A DNA stretch of 64,000 bases from VBDM01 sp035651815 (GTDB taxonomy: Bacteria > Pseudomonadota > Gammaproteobacteria > Burkholderiales > SG8-39), in NCBI GenBank assembly GCA_035651815.1, contig DASRFB010000018.1:62001-126000 (forward strand), in the 5' to 3' direction. A model generated the notes under the pieces. It was not told where the DNA came from. It searched no databases and was given only the letters and a program-made list of their open reading frames with translations. Positions 36,432-44,968 of the stretch are shown here, piece after piece. The first letter of the stretch is position 1. Every line of letters begins with the position of its first letter. The position numbers and the translations under genes were made by a program.

Positions 36432-37168
36432 GCGCGGCCTTCCATCCCGACTGGATCGTTCCCGACTGGCCCGCGCCGGCCGGCGTGCGCGCGCTCGTCA
36501 CGACGCGCTCGGGCGGCGTCAGCGCCGGTCCCTACGCGACGCTCAACCTCGGGTCGCGCGTCGGCGACGAGCCTGCGTGCGTGGAGCGCAACCGGGCCGT
36601 CCTGCGCGCCTGCCTCCCGTCCGAGCCGCGCTGGATGAAACAGGTGCATGGAACGCGCGTGGCCGGCGCGGACGCGGCCGCGCACGACGTCGAGGCCGAC
36701 GCCGCGGTGGCGACGCGGGCCGGCGAAGTGTGCGCGGTGCTCGTCGCCGACTGCATGCCGGTGCTGCTTTGCGACGACGCGGCGAGCGTCGTGGCCGTGG
36801 CGCACGCCGGATGGCGCGGCCTGAGCGCAGGCGTCGTCGAGGCCGCGGTCGCCGCGATGCGCGTGCCGGCACGCCGCGTGCTCGCATGGCTCGGGCCCGC
36901 GATCGGGCCGCGGGCGTACGAGGTCGGCGGCGACGTGCGCGAGGCGTTCGCCGGCGGCGACGCCGGCGCCGCCGACGCTTTCGCGCCGCTCGGCGGCGGC
37001 AAGTTCCTGGCCGACCTCGCCGCGCTCGCGCGCCGACGGCTTTCGAGCTGCGGCGTCGGCCGCGTCTACGGCGGCGGCTTCTGCACGGCGAGCGACCCGC
37101 GCTTCTTCTCCTTTCGCCGGGACCGGATCACCGGCAGAATGGCGGGCTTGATCTGGATGGAGCGCTGA
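36428..37168 (+). CDS. pgeF: Peptidoglycan editing factor PgeF (multicopper polyphenol oxidase family, YfiH)
   Basis: YfiH/PgeF removes wrongly loaded L-Ser from UDP-MurNAc in the cytoplasm; purine nucleoside activities are also reported for the family. The 246-residue protein has KQVHGTRV near residue 73, DCMPVLLCD near 110 and AHAGWRGL near 124, which contribute the His/Cys metal ligands. YGGGFCTASDPRFFSFRRD at the C-terminus is also typical. The start is GTG overlapping the rluD stop. The old laccase label is misleading for this group. Confidence 0.92.
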   Translation: MSAAFHPDWIVPDWPAPAGVRALVTTRSGGVSAGPYATLNLGSRVGDEPACVERNRAVLRACLPSEPRWMKQVHGTRVAGADAAAHDVEADAAVATRAGEVCAVLVADCMPVLLCDDAASVVAVAHAGWRGLSAGVVEAAVAAMRVPARRVLAWLGPAIGPRAYEVGGDVREAFAGGDAGAADAFAPLGGGKFLADLAALARRRLSSCGVGRVYGGGFCTASDPRFFSFRRDRITGRMAGLIWMER

Positions 37169-37175
37169 GCCGCCC

Positions 37176-37946
37176 ATGGGAACCGTCGCGTGGATCTCGG
37201 TCGCCAGCTTCGGCGGCGGCGTGCTGAGCTTCGCGCTCGCCTCGGTCATCGCGTTCTCGGCGCGGTCGAGCTGGATCCCGGGACTGATCAGCTTCGCCAT
37301 CGGCGCGCTGCTCGGCGCGGTTTTCCTCGACATCCTGCCGCACGCGTTCGCCGTCGCCGACCACGTGCAGTCCGTCGCCGCGACCATCCTTGCCGGCATC
37401 CTCGCGTTCTTCGTGCTCGAGAAGCTCGTGCTGTGGCGCCACTGCCACGTCGAGGACTGCGAGGCGCACGACCGGCACGCCGCGCCGAACGACCACGGCC
37501 GCAGCGGCCTCATGATCACCATCGGCGGCGGGTTCCACAACTTCGTCGACGGCGTGCTCATCGCTGCCGCGTTCCTCGAGAGCACGCAGCTCGGGATCGT
37601 CACCGCGACGGCGATCATCGCGCACGAGATCCCGCAGGAGATCGGCGACTTCGTCATCCTGCTGCACTCGGGATACGGGAAGGCGGCGGCGCTGACGATG
37701 AACGCGCTCTCGGGCCTCGCCATGCTGGTCGGCGCGCTGCTCGGCTATCTCGCGCTGCACGAGGTGCAGGCGTGGATCCACACGGCGCTCGCGCTGGCCG
37801 CGGCGAGCATGATCTACGTCGCAGTGGCGGACCTCATTCCGGGGCTGCATCGGCGGCCCGAGCTGCAGGCCACGGCGCAGCAGGTGCTGCTCATCGTCCT
37901 CGGTATCGGCGCCATCTGGCTCGTCGGCGACCTGACCGGGGCCTAG
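37176..37946 (+). CDS. ZIP-family metal transporter
   Basis: The 256-residue membrane protein has about eight helices. It carries the ZIP metal-site motifs HNFVDG (near residue 122) in helix 4 and HEIPQE (near residue 149) in helix 5. A His/Asp-rich cytoplasmic loop lies between helices 3 and 4 (RHCHVEDCEAHDRHAAPNDH, about 88-107). It imports Zn2+ or another divalent metal; the exact ion cannot be read off. It starts 7 nt after pgeF and is followed 9 nt later by the epimerase, all on one strand. No Zur or Fur box is seen nearby. Confidence 0.92.
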   Translation: MGTVAWISVASFGGGVLSFALASVIAFSARSSWIPGLISFAIGALLGAVFLDILPHAFAVADHVQSVAATILAGILAFFVLEKLVLWRHCHVEDCEAHDRHAAPNDHGRSGLMITIGGGFHNFVDGVLIAAAFLESTQLGIVTATAIIAHEIPQEIGDFVILLHSGYGKAAALTMNALSGLAMLVGALLGYLALHEVQAWIHTALALAAASMIYVAVADLIPGLHRRPELQATAQQVLLIVLGIGAIWLVGDLTGA

Positions 37947-37955
37947 GCGGTCGGC

Positions 37956-38957
37956 ATGCGCGTCCTCGTCACCGGCGCCGCGGGCTTCATCGGGCACGAG
38001 CTGTGCCGGCGCCTGCTCGCCGAGGGCGAGGAGGTGACAGGCGTCGACAGCCTCAACGACTATTACGACGTGTCGCTGAAGCGCGCGCGCCTCGAGCGCC
38101 TGAACGGCGCGCGCGGCTTCCGTTTCGAGCGGCTCGATCTCGCCGAGCGCGCGACCGCCGCGGCGCTCTTCGCGGGCGAGCGCTTCGACGCGGTCGTTCA
38201 CCTCGCGGCGCAGGCCGGCGTGCGGCATTCGCTCGTCGACCCGCTCGCGTACGTCGACGCCAACCTCGCCGGCTTCGCGCACGTGCTCGAGGGCTGCCGG
38301 CGCGGCCGCGTCGGGCACTTCGTGTTCGCCTCGTCGAGCTCGGTCTACGGGGCGAACCATCGCACGCCGTTCTCGGAGCACGACGCCGTGGATCACCCGG
38401 TGTCCTTCTACGCGGCGACCAAGCGCGCCGACGAGCTGATGGCGCACGTGTACGCCCATCTGCACGCGTTGCCCGTGACGGGCCTGCGCTTCTTCACGGT
38501 CTACGGCCCGTGGGGGCGGCCCGACATGGCGTACTTCAGCTTCACCGCGAAGATCCTGGCGGGGGCTCCGCTGCAGATCTTCAACGGCGGGGAGATGGAG
38601 CGCGACTTCACTTACATCGACGACATCGTCGAAGGCGTCGCGCGCGTGGTTCGCAAGCCGCCGGCGCCGGAGACCGGCGCGCGCTCGTCGCCGGCGACGA
38701 GCGCGACAGCGCCCTTCCGCATCTACAACATCGGCAACAACCGCCCGGTGAAGCTCATGCGCTTCATCGAGGTGCTCGAGGGCTGCCTCGGAAAGAAGGC
38801 CGTGCTCGAGATGCGCCCGATGCAGCCGGGAGACGTGGTGAGGACGTGCGCCGACGTGCGCGATCTCGAACGGGCGGTAGGATTCCGGCCGCACACGCCG
38901 CTCGAGACCGGGCTCGCGCGCTTCGTGGAGTGGTACCGGGCGTACTACCGCGTCTGA
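37956..38957 (+). CDS. NAD-dependent nucleotide-sugar epimerase (UDP-glucuronate 4-epimerase type)
   Basis: A 333-residue extended short-chain dehydrogenase. NAD-binding GAAGFIG is at residues 7-13, catalytic Ser in FASSSSVYG, and Tyr/Lys in SFYAATK (YxxxK). The N-terminal stretch DSLNDYYDVSLKRARLERL and the C-terminal QPGDVVRTCADV resemble UDP-GlcA C4-epimerases (CapI/WbnF type). An Ala/Ser-rich insertion at about 231-248 is usual for this group. There is no capsule or O-antigen cluster around it; it lies behind a ZIP transporter. So it is either a stray gene or serves a remote pathway. Confidence 0.88.
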   Translation: MRVLVTGAAGFIGHELCRRLLAEGEEVTGVDSLNDYYDVSLKRARLERLNGARGFRFERLDLAERATAAALFAGERFDAVVHLAAQAGVRHSLVDPLAYVDANLAGFAHVLEGCRRGRVGHFVFASSSSVYGANHRTPFSEHDAVDHPVSFYAATKRADELMAHVYAHLHALPVTGLRFFTVYGPWGRPDMAYFSFTAKILAGAPLQIFNGGEMERDFTYIDDIVEGVARVVRKPPAPETGARSSPATSATAPFRIYNIGNNRPVKLMRFIEVLEGCLGKKAVLEMRPMQPGDVVRTCADVRDLERAVGFRPHTPLETGLARFVEWYRAYYRV

Positions 38958-39031
38958 GCGCTCGGAGCATCGCCGGGCCGCGCCGGGAGTATTATCGCCG
39001 CTCCCGTATATCGGTGCGACAAGGAGGCGAC

Positions 39032-39247
39032 ATGCCGAGGGCAGACGGCGTTTACCGGGTGATCGAGGTGATCGGAACGAGCACGGTCTCGTGGGAGGAC
39101 GCCGCGAAGAAGGCGGTGCAGACGGCGTCGCGCACGCTGCGCGACCTGCGCATCGCGGAGGTCGTGAAGCAGGACCTGAAGGTCGACCGGGGACGCGTCA
39201 CGGCGTACCGGACGCGGATGCTGCTCTCGTTCAAATACGAAAGATGA
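39032..39247 (+). CDS. Dodecin family flavin-binding protein
   Basis: A small 71-residue protein (MPRADGVYRVIEVIGTSTVS at its start) matching dodecin. These proteins form dodecamers that bind and buffer flavins, and CoA in some bacteria. Features seen are the TSTVSWEDAAKKAV helix and the beta segment RIAEVVKQDLKVDRGRVTAYRTRMLLSFKYE. The ATG at 39032 follows AAGGAGG by 4 nt, a strong ribosome site. It stands alone between the epimerase and fur, separated by 74 and 20 nt. The name is confident; the ligand is inferred from the family. Confidence 0.92.
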   Translation: MPRADGVYRVIEVIGTSTVSWEDAAKKAVQTASRTLRDLRIAEVVKQDLKVDRGRVTAYRTRMLLSFKYER

Positions 39248-39267
39248 GACGACGGTAGGCGAGCGCG

Positions 39268-39693
39268 CTATTTCTTGTTCGGGCAGTGCGGCTTGGTGCA
39301 GTCCGCGTACAGATGCAGCGAGTGCTCGCGGATGGAGAAGCCGCGCTCCTTGGCGACTTTGATCTGCCGCTTCTCGATTTCCGGGTCGTAGAACTCCTCG
39401 ACCCGGCCGCATTGAATGCACACGAGGTGGTCGTGGTGCGAGCCCTCGTTGAGCTCGAACACGGCCTTGCCGGATTCGAAATGGTGGCGCTGCAGGATGC
39501 CCGCCTGCTCGAATTGCGTCAGCACGCGATAGACGGTGGCCAGGCCGATGTCCAGGCCCTCGTTCATCAGCTGCCGGTAGACGTCCTCCGCCGCGAGGTG
39601 CCGCACCTTGCTGCTCTCGAACAGCTTGAGAATGCGCATCCGCGGCGCCGTGATCTTGAGGCCGCTGGTTTTCAGGTCGTGGACGTTGCTCAT
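39268..39693 (-). CDS. fur: Ferric uptake regulator Fur
   Basis: Fur is a dimeric Fe2+-dependent repressor of iron uptake. The 141-residue protein has the winged helix with GLKITAPRMRILKLFE and LDIGLATVYRVLTQFEQAGI. Metal-site residues are RHHFE, EGSHHDHLVCIQCGRVEEF (with CxxC), and a C-terminal CTKPHC pair. It is divergent from bamE by 77 nt, the conserved betaproteobacterial order. The likely target in this window is the operator at 31976-31994. The AT-rich stretch at 39723-39738 before fur may hold its promoter, but a convincing Fur box is not evident. Confidence 0.96.
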   Translation of the reverse strand: MSNVHDLKTSGLKITAPRMRILKLFESSKVRHLAAEDVYRQLMNEGLDIGLATVYRVLTQFEQAGILQRHHFESGKAVFELNEGSHHDHLVCIQCGRVEEFYDPEIEKRQIKVAKERGFSIREHSLHLYADCTKPHCPNKK

Positions 39694-39770
39694 GGAAGCC
39701 TCCGCGCGGGAAGCGAGCGGGATTCCGATATGATATAGCGTTTTCCTTGCGCCTCAAAAAACGCGAACGC

Positions 39771-40127
39771 ATGCGATTCACCACCGTCCTGCTCCTGCCG
39801 CTCGTGCTCGCCGGCTGCGGCTGGCTGTCGCCGCACCGCATCGAGATCCAGCAGGGAAACTACGTGACGCAGGACCTGGTCTCGCAGCTCAAGCCGGGCA
39901 TGACGCGCGACCAGGTGCGCTATCTGCTCGGCACGCCGCTCGTCAGCGACATCTTCCACGCCGACCGCTGGGAGTACGTCTTCCGGCGCCAGCGCGCAGA
40001 CAGCAGCAAGGTCGAGCACGGCCGCCTCTCGGTCTTCTTCGTCGACAACAAGCTCGAGCGCGTCGACGCCGAGGCGGTTCCGCCGCCTCCGCTCGCCGGG
40101 GCGCAGACGGACAGCGTGCAGCGATGA
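39771..40127 (+). CDS. bamE: Outer-membrane assembly lipoprotein BamE
   Basis: BamE (SmpA) is a small lipoprotein that stabilises the BAM complex. From ATG 39771 the product is 118 residues with the lipobox VLAGCGW (Cys15). Its domain carries IQQGNYVTQDLVSQLKPGMTRDQVRYLLGTPL, DRWEYVF and FFVDNKLER in family order. An upstream TTG in frame would add eight residues before the signal peptide and is less likely. Its stop overlaps the dapB ATG (ATGA). Confidence 0.95.
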   Translation: MRFTTVLLLPLVLAGCGWLSPHRIEIQQGNYVTQDLVSQLKPGMTRDQVRYLLGTPLVSDIFHADRWEYVFRRQRADSSKVEHGRLSVFFVDNKLERVDAEAVPPPPLAGAQTDSVQR

Positions 40128-40903
40128 AGGTCGCCGTCGCCGGCTCGGGCGGCCGCATGGGCCGGACGCTGGTCGAGCTGATCCTCGGGTCGGGCGATCT
40201 CGCGCTGTCCGGGGCGCTCGAGGCCGCCGGGCACCCGGCGCTCGGTCGTGACGCCGCGGCGGGCGTGCGCATCACCGCGGACGCGGCGGCAGCGCTCAAA
40301 GGCGCCGGATGCCTCATCGACTTCACGACGCCCGAGGCGACGCTCGCACACCTCGAAGCCTGCGTCGGGGCGAAAGTCCCCATGGTTATCGGCACGACGG
40401 GGCTCTCCGGCCCCGAGCGCAAGCGCGTCGCCGCCGCGGCCGAGCGGATCGCGATCGTGTTCGCGCCCAACATGGCGGTCGGCGTCAACGTCCTGTTCAA
40501 GCTCGCCGAGACGGCGGCCAAGGCGCTCGGCGAAGCCTACGACGTTGAGATCATCGAGGCGCACCACCGGCACAAGGTGGATGCGCCTTCGGGCACCGCG
40601 ATCCGCATTGGCGAGATCGTCGCCACGGCCCTGGGCCGTGACCTCGCGAGCAGCGCAGCGCACGGCCGGCGCGGCAATACGGGCGAGCGCGAGGCGAAGA
40701 CGATCGGATTTCACGCGGTGCGCGGCGGCGACATCGTCGGCGAGCACACCGTGATGTTCGCGGGGGAGGGCGAGCGCGTCGAGCTGGTCGTCCGCTCCAC
40801 GAGCCGCGCGACCTACGCGGTCGGCGCCCTTCGCGCCTGCCGCTTCCTCGAGGGCCGCGCGCCGGGGCTCTACGACATGCAGGACGTTCTCGGGCTGCGC
40901 TGA
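40124..40903 (+). CDS. dapB: 4-hydroxy-tetrahydrodipicolinate reductase
   Basis: DapB performs the NAD(P)H-dependent step toward meso-diaminopimelate and lysine. The 259-residue protein has the dinucleotide motif GSGGRMGRTL (residues 7-16), the IDFTTPEATLAHL and GTTGLS segments, and the signature EIIEAHHRHKVDAPSGTA holding the catalytic His and Lys. It is coupled to bamE by a 4-nt overlap. In related bacteria carA usually follows close by; here a signalling pair on the opposite strand intervenes, with 10 nt between the stop codons. Confidence 0.96.
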   Translation: MKVAVAGSGGRMGRTLVELILGSGDLALSGALEAAGHPALGRDAAAGVRITADAAAALKGAGCLIDFTTPEATLAHLEACVGAKVPMVIGTTGLSGPERKRVAAAAERIAIVFAPNMAVGVNVLFKLAETAAKALGEAYDVEIIEAHHRHKVDAPSGTAIRIGEIVATALGRDLASSAAHGRRGNTGEREAKTIGFHAVRGGDIVGEHTVMFAGEGERVELVVRSTSRATYAVGALRACRFLEGRAPGLYDMQDVLGLR

Positions 40904-40913
40904 GCGCGCGGCC

Positions 40914-42986
40914 TCAATTTCCCGACCGCATCACCCGCACGGCCTCGCGCGTCCAGACCTCGTCGATCGCGTGCAGCAGCGCGTCGGCGCTCGGGTAGCG
41001 GCGTTCCGGGTCGACCGCGAGCATGCGATCGAGGAGATCCTGGTACTCGGCGAGCGGCTGCGGCAGCTTCGGCCGCGGCGCGCGCGTGTGCAGCGCGAGC
41101 ACCTCGGCGACGCCTTCGGCCTCGAACGGCCTGCGGCGCGTCAGCATCTCGTGGAAGATCACGCCGAGCGAATAGATGTCCGAGCGCGCGGTCACGGCGC
41201 GCGCCTCGGTTTGCTCGGGAGAGATGTAGTAAGGCGTCCCGAAGACTTCCCCGTGCAGCGTGCCGCCGGCGTTCTGTCCGAGGCGCTTCGCGATGCCGAA
41301 ATCGACCAGCGCGATGGTCCCGTCGGCCCGCGCCATGAGGTTCGCCGGCTTGACGTCGCGGTGGACGATGCCGTGATGGTGGATCTCGCGCAGGCCCGCG
41401 GCCGCCTGCGCGAGCAGCGACAGCGCCTGCCGCGGCGTCAGCCCGCGCCGGATGATGTCGGACAGCGTCCCGCCCGGGAAATATTCCATCGCGATGTACG
41501 CGAGGTCCTCGCTGAAGCCTCGGTCGTAGATCTTGACCACGTTCGGGTGGTCGATCGCCGAGATGATGTCGAACTCCTGGATGAAGCGCTGCAGCAGCGC
41601 GTCGTAGCTGCCCAGGGACAGATTCAGGATCTTGAGCACCACCTGCTGCCCGTCGCTCTCGCGCTCGGCCAGATAGACGCTGGATGAGCCGCCCTGGCCG
41701 ATCCTGGACTGGACCTTGTAGCCGCGCACCGAAAACGGCTTGTCGGGAGCGGCGCTCATCACCTGGCGCAGCGTGATGCCGAGCGCCTCCTTGGCCGCGC
41801 CCGCAGCGATCCGCGCGTTGGCGGCCATGGCATCGCGCATCTCGGCGGGCAGCTCGACGGGCGCGTCGGTCGCGATATCGGCCTCGACGCCGATCACCTC
41901 GTGGACCAGCGTCGGCGCGCTGCGCCCCCGCAGCTGCACGGGCTGGCGGCCGCCGATGCTCACGCCGGCGCCCGCCGACACGATCGTGGTGTCGCTCGCG
42001 ACGATGGCCCAGCCGAGCTCCTTGGTCTGTCCCTCCAGGCGCGACGCCACGTTGACGGTATCGCCGATGACGGTGAACTCGCCCTGTCCCGCGGTCCCGA
42101 CCACGCACAGGAGTACCTCGCCCGTGTGCAGCCCGACGCCGATGGAGAAATCCGGCAGGCCGCGCGAGCGATGGCGCTGCCGGATCCAGTCGCGGAAGCC
42201 TCGCGACGCGAGCTGCATGGCGACACTCGCACGGATCGCGCGCTTGGCATGCGAATCGTTCGCAGCGCCGGCGATGGGCTCGAACAAGGCCATCACGCCG
42301 TCGCCCAGGAACTTCATGATGCGTCCGCCGCAGGCGAGGACCGGAGCGCACGCCTGCTGCAGATAGGCGTTCAGGAACTCGGCGATTTCGCCGGCCGTGA
42401 GGCGCTCCGAGTACGTGGTGAAATTCCGGATGTCCGAGAACAGGATCGTCGCGTCGGCGATCTTGCCCGTGGTCTCGGCCGGATCGACGTCGAGGAGAGG
42501 GCCCCAGGCATCTTCGCCCACGGTGCGCGCGCGGAACTTCTCCTTGAGGCTCGCGGCCTTGGTGAGCAGCCGCGCGGCCAGAGCCTGCGTCGAGGTCTCG
42601 TGCTTGCGCAACCGGGCGTTGACCGCGGCCATCAGCTCGTCGCGCGTGAACGGCTTCGTGAGGTAGTCGTCGGCGCCGAGATTCATTCCGCGGCGCAGGC
42701 TGGCGCGATCGTCGAGCGCGGTGAGGAAGACGAACGGGGTATCGGCGAAGCCGGGCTCGGCGCGCAGCGTCTCGAGCACCGCGAAGCCGTCCATCTCCGG
42801 CATGTTGATGTCGCACAGGATGAGGTCGGGCTGGTGGCGCCGCGCGAGCTCCAGCGCGACGCGCCCGTTCTCCGCGCCCACCGCCGCGAAACGCTCGATC
42901 TTGAGCATGAGCAGGATGTTGTTGCGGATCCCGGCCTCGTCCTCGACCACGAGGATTTTCTTCTCGCTCGGCAGGGCGGCGTTCAT
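40914..42986 (-). CDS. Three-module signalling protein: receiver + class III nucleotide cyclase + Ser/Thr protein kinase
   Basis: The 690-residue cytoplasmic protein joins three catalytic or regulatory domains. Residues about 10-125 are a CheY-type receiver with acidic pocket E15-D16, phospho-acceptor Asp59, Thr89 and Lys111. Residues about 172-365 are a class III cyclase: metal Asp185 and Asp229, Lys225 and Asp309 (adenine-type specificity pair), Asn312 and Arg316 for the transition state. Residues about 421-680 are a Hanks-type kinase: glycine loop G430-G433, Lys452, HRDVKPAN (Asp544), DFG (562-564) and a GTPYYISPEQ activation end. So all three look active. The ATG overlaps the stop of the upstream histidine kinase gene (ATGA). 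ATP is the likely cyclase substrate. Kinase targets are unknown. Confidence 0.92.
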   Translation of the reverse strand: MNAALPSEKKILVVEDEAGIRNNILLMLKIERFAAVGAENGRVALELARRHQPDLILCDINMPEMDGFAVLETLRAEPGFADTPFVFLTALDDRASLRRGMNLGADDYLTKPFTRDELMAAVNARLRKHETSTQALAARLLTKAASLKEKFRARTVGEDAWGPLLDVDPAETTGKIADATILFSDIRNFTTYSERLTAGEIAEFLNAYLQQACAPVLACGGRIMKFLGDGVMALFEPIAGAANDSHAKRAIRASVAMQLASRGFRDWIRQRHRSRGLPDFSIGVGLHTGEVLLCVVGTAGQGEFTVIGDTVNVASRLEGQTKELGWAIVASDTTIVSAGAGVSIGGRQPVQLRGRSAPTLVHEVIGVEADIATDAPVELPAEMRDAMAANARIAAGAAKEALGITLRQVMSAAPDKPFSVRGYKVQSRIGQGGSSSVYLAERESDGQQVVLKILNLSLGSYDALLQRFIQEFDIISAIDHPNVVKIYDRGFSEDLAYIAMEYFPGGTLSDIIRRGLTPRQALSLLAQAAAGLREIHHHGIVHRDVKPANLMARADGTIALVDFGIAKRLGQNAGGTLHGEVFGTPYYISPEQTEARAVTARSDIYSLGVIFHEMLTRRRPFEAEGVAEVLALHTRAPRPKLPQPLAEYQDLLDRMLAVDPERRYPSADALLHAIDEVWTREAVRVMRSGN

Positions 42987-44740
42987 GAGGCCGCCATGGC
43001 TTCCGCACGCGAGTACACCGGCAGGCTGACGGTGAACTGGGTGCCCTTGCCGGGCGCGCTCCTGAAAGAGATGCTTCCTCCGTGCAGGTCCACCGCCTTG
43101 CGCACGATGGCCAGACCGAGCCCGGTTCCGGGACGGTTCTCGACGTTGGACGCGCGGTGGAAGCTTTCGAACAGCAGCGCCTGGTCGGCCTCGGGGATGC
43201 CGATGCCGTGGTCGTGGACGTCGATGAAGACTTCTTCGCCGCGGCGCGCGAGCGTGACCAGGATCTCGCTGCTTTCGGGCGAGTACTTGGCCGCGTTCGA
43301 CAGGAGGTTCTCCAGGATGTGGCGCAGCAGCCGTTCGTCCATCTCGACCGCCGGCAGGTCGAAGCGGTCGTCGAAGCGGACGACGTGCGACCGGCCCTGG
43401 GCGATCCGGAACTCGCGTATGACGCGCGCGCACAGCTCGCGCAGGTCCAGGCGCGCGGGCGTCAGGCGCAGCACGCCCGATTCGGCGCGCCCGAGAGTGA
43501 GCACGTCATTGATCAGCTCGTTCATGCGCTTCGCGCCCGACTCGATGCTCTGCAGCAGGTTCGCCTTCTCCTGCGGATCGATGCGCTCGGCGTAGCGCTC
43601 GAGCAGCTCCGAGGAGGACAGGATGGTCGCGAGCGGCGTGCGAAACTCGTGCGACGCCATGGAGAGGAACTTCGACTTCAGCTCGGAGAGCTCTTTTTCG
43701 CGCTGCACGGCGGTCAGCAGCTCGGCCTCGGCCCGCTTCTGCTGCTCGATGTCGACGTTCGTGCCGATCATGCGTACCGCGGACCCTTCGGCGTCGCGCT
43801 CGAGGACCCGGCCGCGGCTGAGGCTCCAGCGCCAGTCGCCCGACGGCGTGCGGACGCGGTGCTCGGCGGCGTATTCGGGCGTCGCGCCCTTCATGCACTC
43901 CGCCAGCGCCTTGCGCAGCGTCGGCAGGTCCTCGGGATGGAACAGCCGCATGATGTCCTCGATGCGGCGCACGGTCGACTCGTGATACCCGAGCACCTCG
44001 GACCAGCGGCCGTCGAGGATCATGTCGCCGCGGCGGCCGTCCCATTCCCAGATCAGCACGCTCGAGGCGCGCAGCGCGAGATCGAGGCGGTCCTTGGCGC
44101 GCGTCAGCTTCTCGAGCAGCAGCTCGTTCTCGCGCCCGAAGCGCAGCGTCTCGAGCAGCGCGTGGTGCGACGAGAGGTAGAGCGCGAGCAGCACGGCGGA
44201 GAAGACCAGGATGAGGATCGCCGCCGAGGTGTTGAACGCGCCGCCTTGCGAAAACAGCACGCCGATCATCGGCGCGAGGATCGGCGCGATGAGGCAGGCG
44301 AAGGCCTTGGGGCTGGGGGCGAGCGTCGCGGGCAGACCCATCGCGACGCTGCCGATCAGGAACGGGACGAGAATCTCGTGCAGCTGGCCCCGCTCCGGGT
44401 ACAGCGCGAGGACCGTGAGCCCCCACGCCATGCCGAACGCGGCGCTCGCCAGGCAGAAGTAGCCCTCCCAGCGCGCGGCGGCCGCGGGGCCGGGGCGGCG
44501 GACCCGGTACGCGCGTCCGAGGCCGAGGCGCGCGAGGCTCGCGAGCAGCAGCCAGACCAGCCATGCCGCGAGCATGGCATCCTCGATGTTGCCCCACAGG
44601 CCGAAGGCGACGACGAGCGAGGCGGGCAGAATCGCGACAGTGTCACGGCCCGACAGCCGGTAAAGGAGCGACACCCGCTGCGGCAGGAAGTCCGAGCTGG
44701 AGAGCGCGCTCAAAAGCGCGCTCGCGGGGGCGTCCGACAT
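42983..44740 (-). CDS. Membrane PAS sensor histidine kinase
   Basis: The 585-residue kinase has about six membrane helices (within residues 34-190), a PAS/PAC module (about 218-335, WEWDGRRGDM to RMIGTNVDIEQQ), and a HisKA domain with phospho-His364 in SHEFRTPL. The ATPase domain shows the N box ENLLSNAAKY (477-486), DHGIGIP and GTGLGLAIV. It lacks a receiver of its own; the next gene begins with one and is coupled by a 4-nt overlap, so phosphotransfer to Asp59 of that protein is the simple reading. The signal is unknown. The membrane part resembles no sensory family I can name with confidence. Confidence 0.92.
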   Translation of the reverse strand: MSDAPASALLSALSSSDFLPQRVSLLYRLSGRDTVAILPASLVVAFGLWGNIEDAMLAAWLVWLLLASLARLGLGRAYRVRRPGPAAAARWEGYFCLASAAFGMAWGLTVLALYPERGQLHEILVPFLIGSVAMGLPATLAPSPKAFACLIAPILAPMIGVLFSQGGAFNTSAAILILVFSAVLLALYLSSHHALLETLRFGRENELLLEKLTRAKDRLDLALRASSVLIWEWDGRRGDMILDGRWSEVLGYHESTVRRIEDIMRLFHPEDLPTLRKALAECMKGATPEYAAEHRVRTPSGDWRWSLSRGRVLERDAEGSAVRMIGTNVDIEQQKRAEAELLTAVQREKELSELKSKFLSMASHEFRTPLATILSSSELLERYAERIDPQEKANLLQSIESGAKRMNELINDVLTLGRAESGVLRLTPARLDLRELCARVIREFRIAQGRSHVVRFDDRFDLPAVEMDERLLRHILENLLSNAAKYSPESSEILVTLARRGEEVFIDVHDHGIGIPEADQALLFESFHRASNVENRPGTGLGLAIVRKAVDLHGGSISFRSAPGKGTQFTVSLPVYSRAEAMAAS

Positions 44741-44864
44741 TTCTTCTTAGCGGGACCCCGTCGGGTCCTTCCCTGTTCGTTCGGCGTCCGGAAGCCCGGA
44801 TGCCGTCTCATTGTGACACCGTTGCAAGCGTAAGCAACATCCACGCCAAGAACCGCCAAAGCGA

Positions 44865-44893
44865 TTGATGCAACAGCGCCTTACGGGTATAAT
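44865..44893 (+). promoter_or_regulatory. Strong sigma-70 promoter for carAB
   Basis: TTGATG (44865-44870) and a perfect TATAAT (44888-44893) are separated by 17 nt, the best promoter match in the window. Transcription would start near 44900 and give a leader of about 69 nt before the carA TTG. It lies in the 228-nt gap between the divergent histidine kinase gene and carA. I see no other gene in that gap. Confidence 0.75.
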
Positions 44894-44910
44894 TTCGTGG
44901 CTTAACCGAG

Positions 44911-44938
44911 AGCGGGATCCGCGCAAGCCGATCCCGCT
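44911..44938 (+). terminator. Terminator-like hairpin in the carA leader (possible attenuator)
   Basis: AGCGGGATC and GATCCCGCT form a perfect 9-bp stem with a 10-nt loop, followed by TTTG. It begins about 11 nt after the predicted start site and ends 30 nt before the carA start. The short T-run makes it a weak intrinsic terminator. It may instead be a pause or regulatory structure for pyrimidine or arginine control. Confidence 0.5.
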
Positions 44939-44968
44939 TTGTACATCTACACCCCGAGGACGCCCGCC

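Noticed and set aside
37956..38957. The epimerase as part of a capsule or O-antigen island
   Set aside because: Its neighbours are a ZIP transporter and a dodecin gene; no glycosyltransferase, flippase or polymerase is nearby and base composition does not change.
39723..39738. Possible Fur box in the fur-bamE interval (GATATGATATAG)
   Set aside because: It is AT-rich but does not divide into two direct and one inverted NAT(A/T)AT hexamers; it may simply be a promoter. The clear Fur site is at 31976-31994.
44752..44769. Small inverted repeat before the histidine kinase gene as a terminator
   Set aside because: Six base pairs (GGACCC/GGGTCC) with a 4-nt loop and no T-tract; it lies in the 5' leader of the kinase gene, and no gene ends there.
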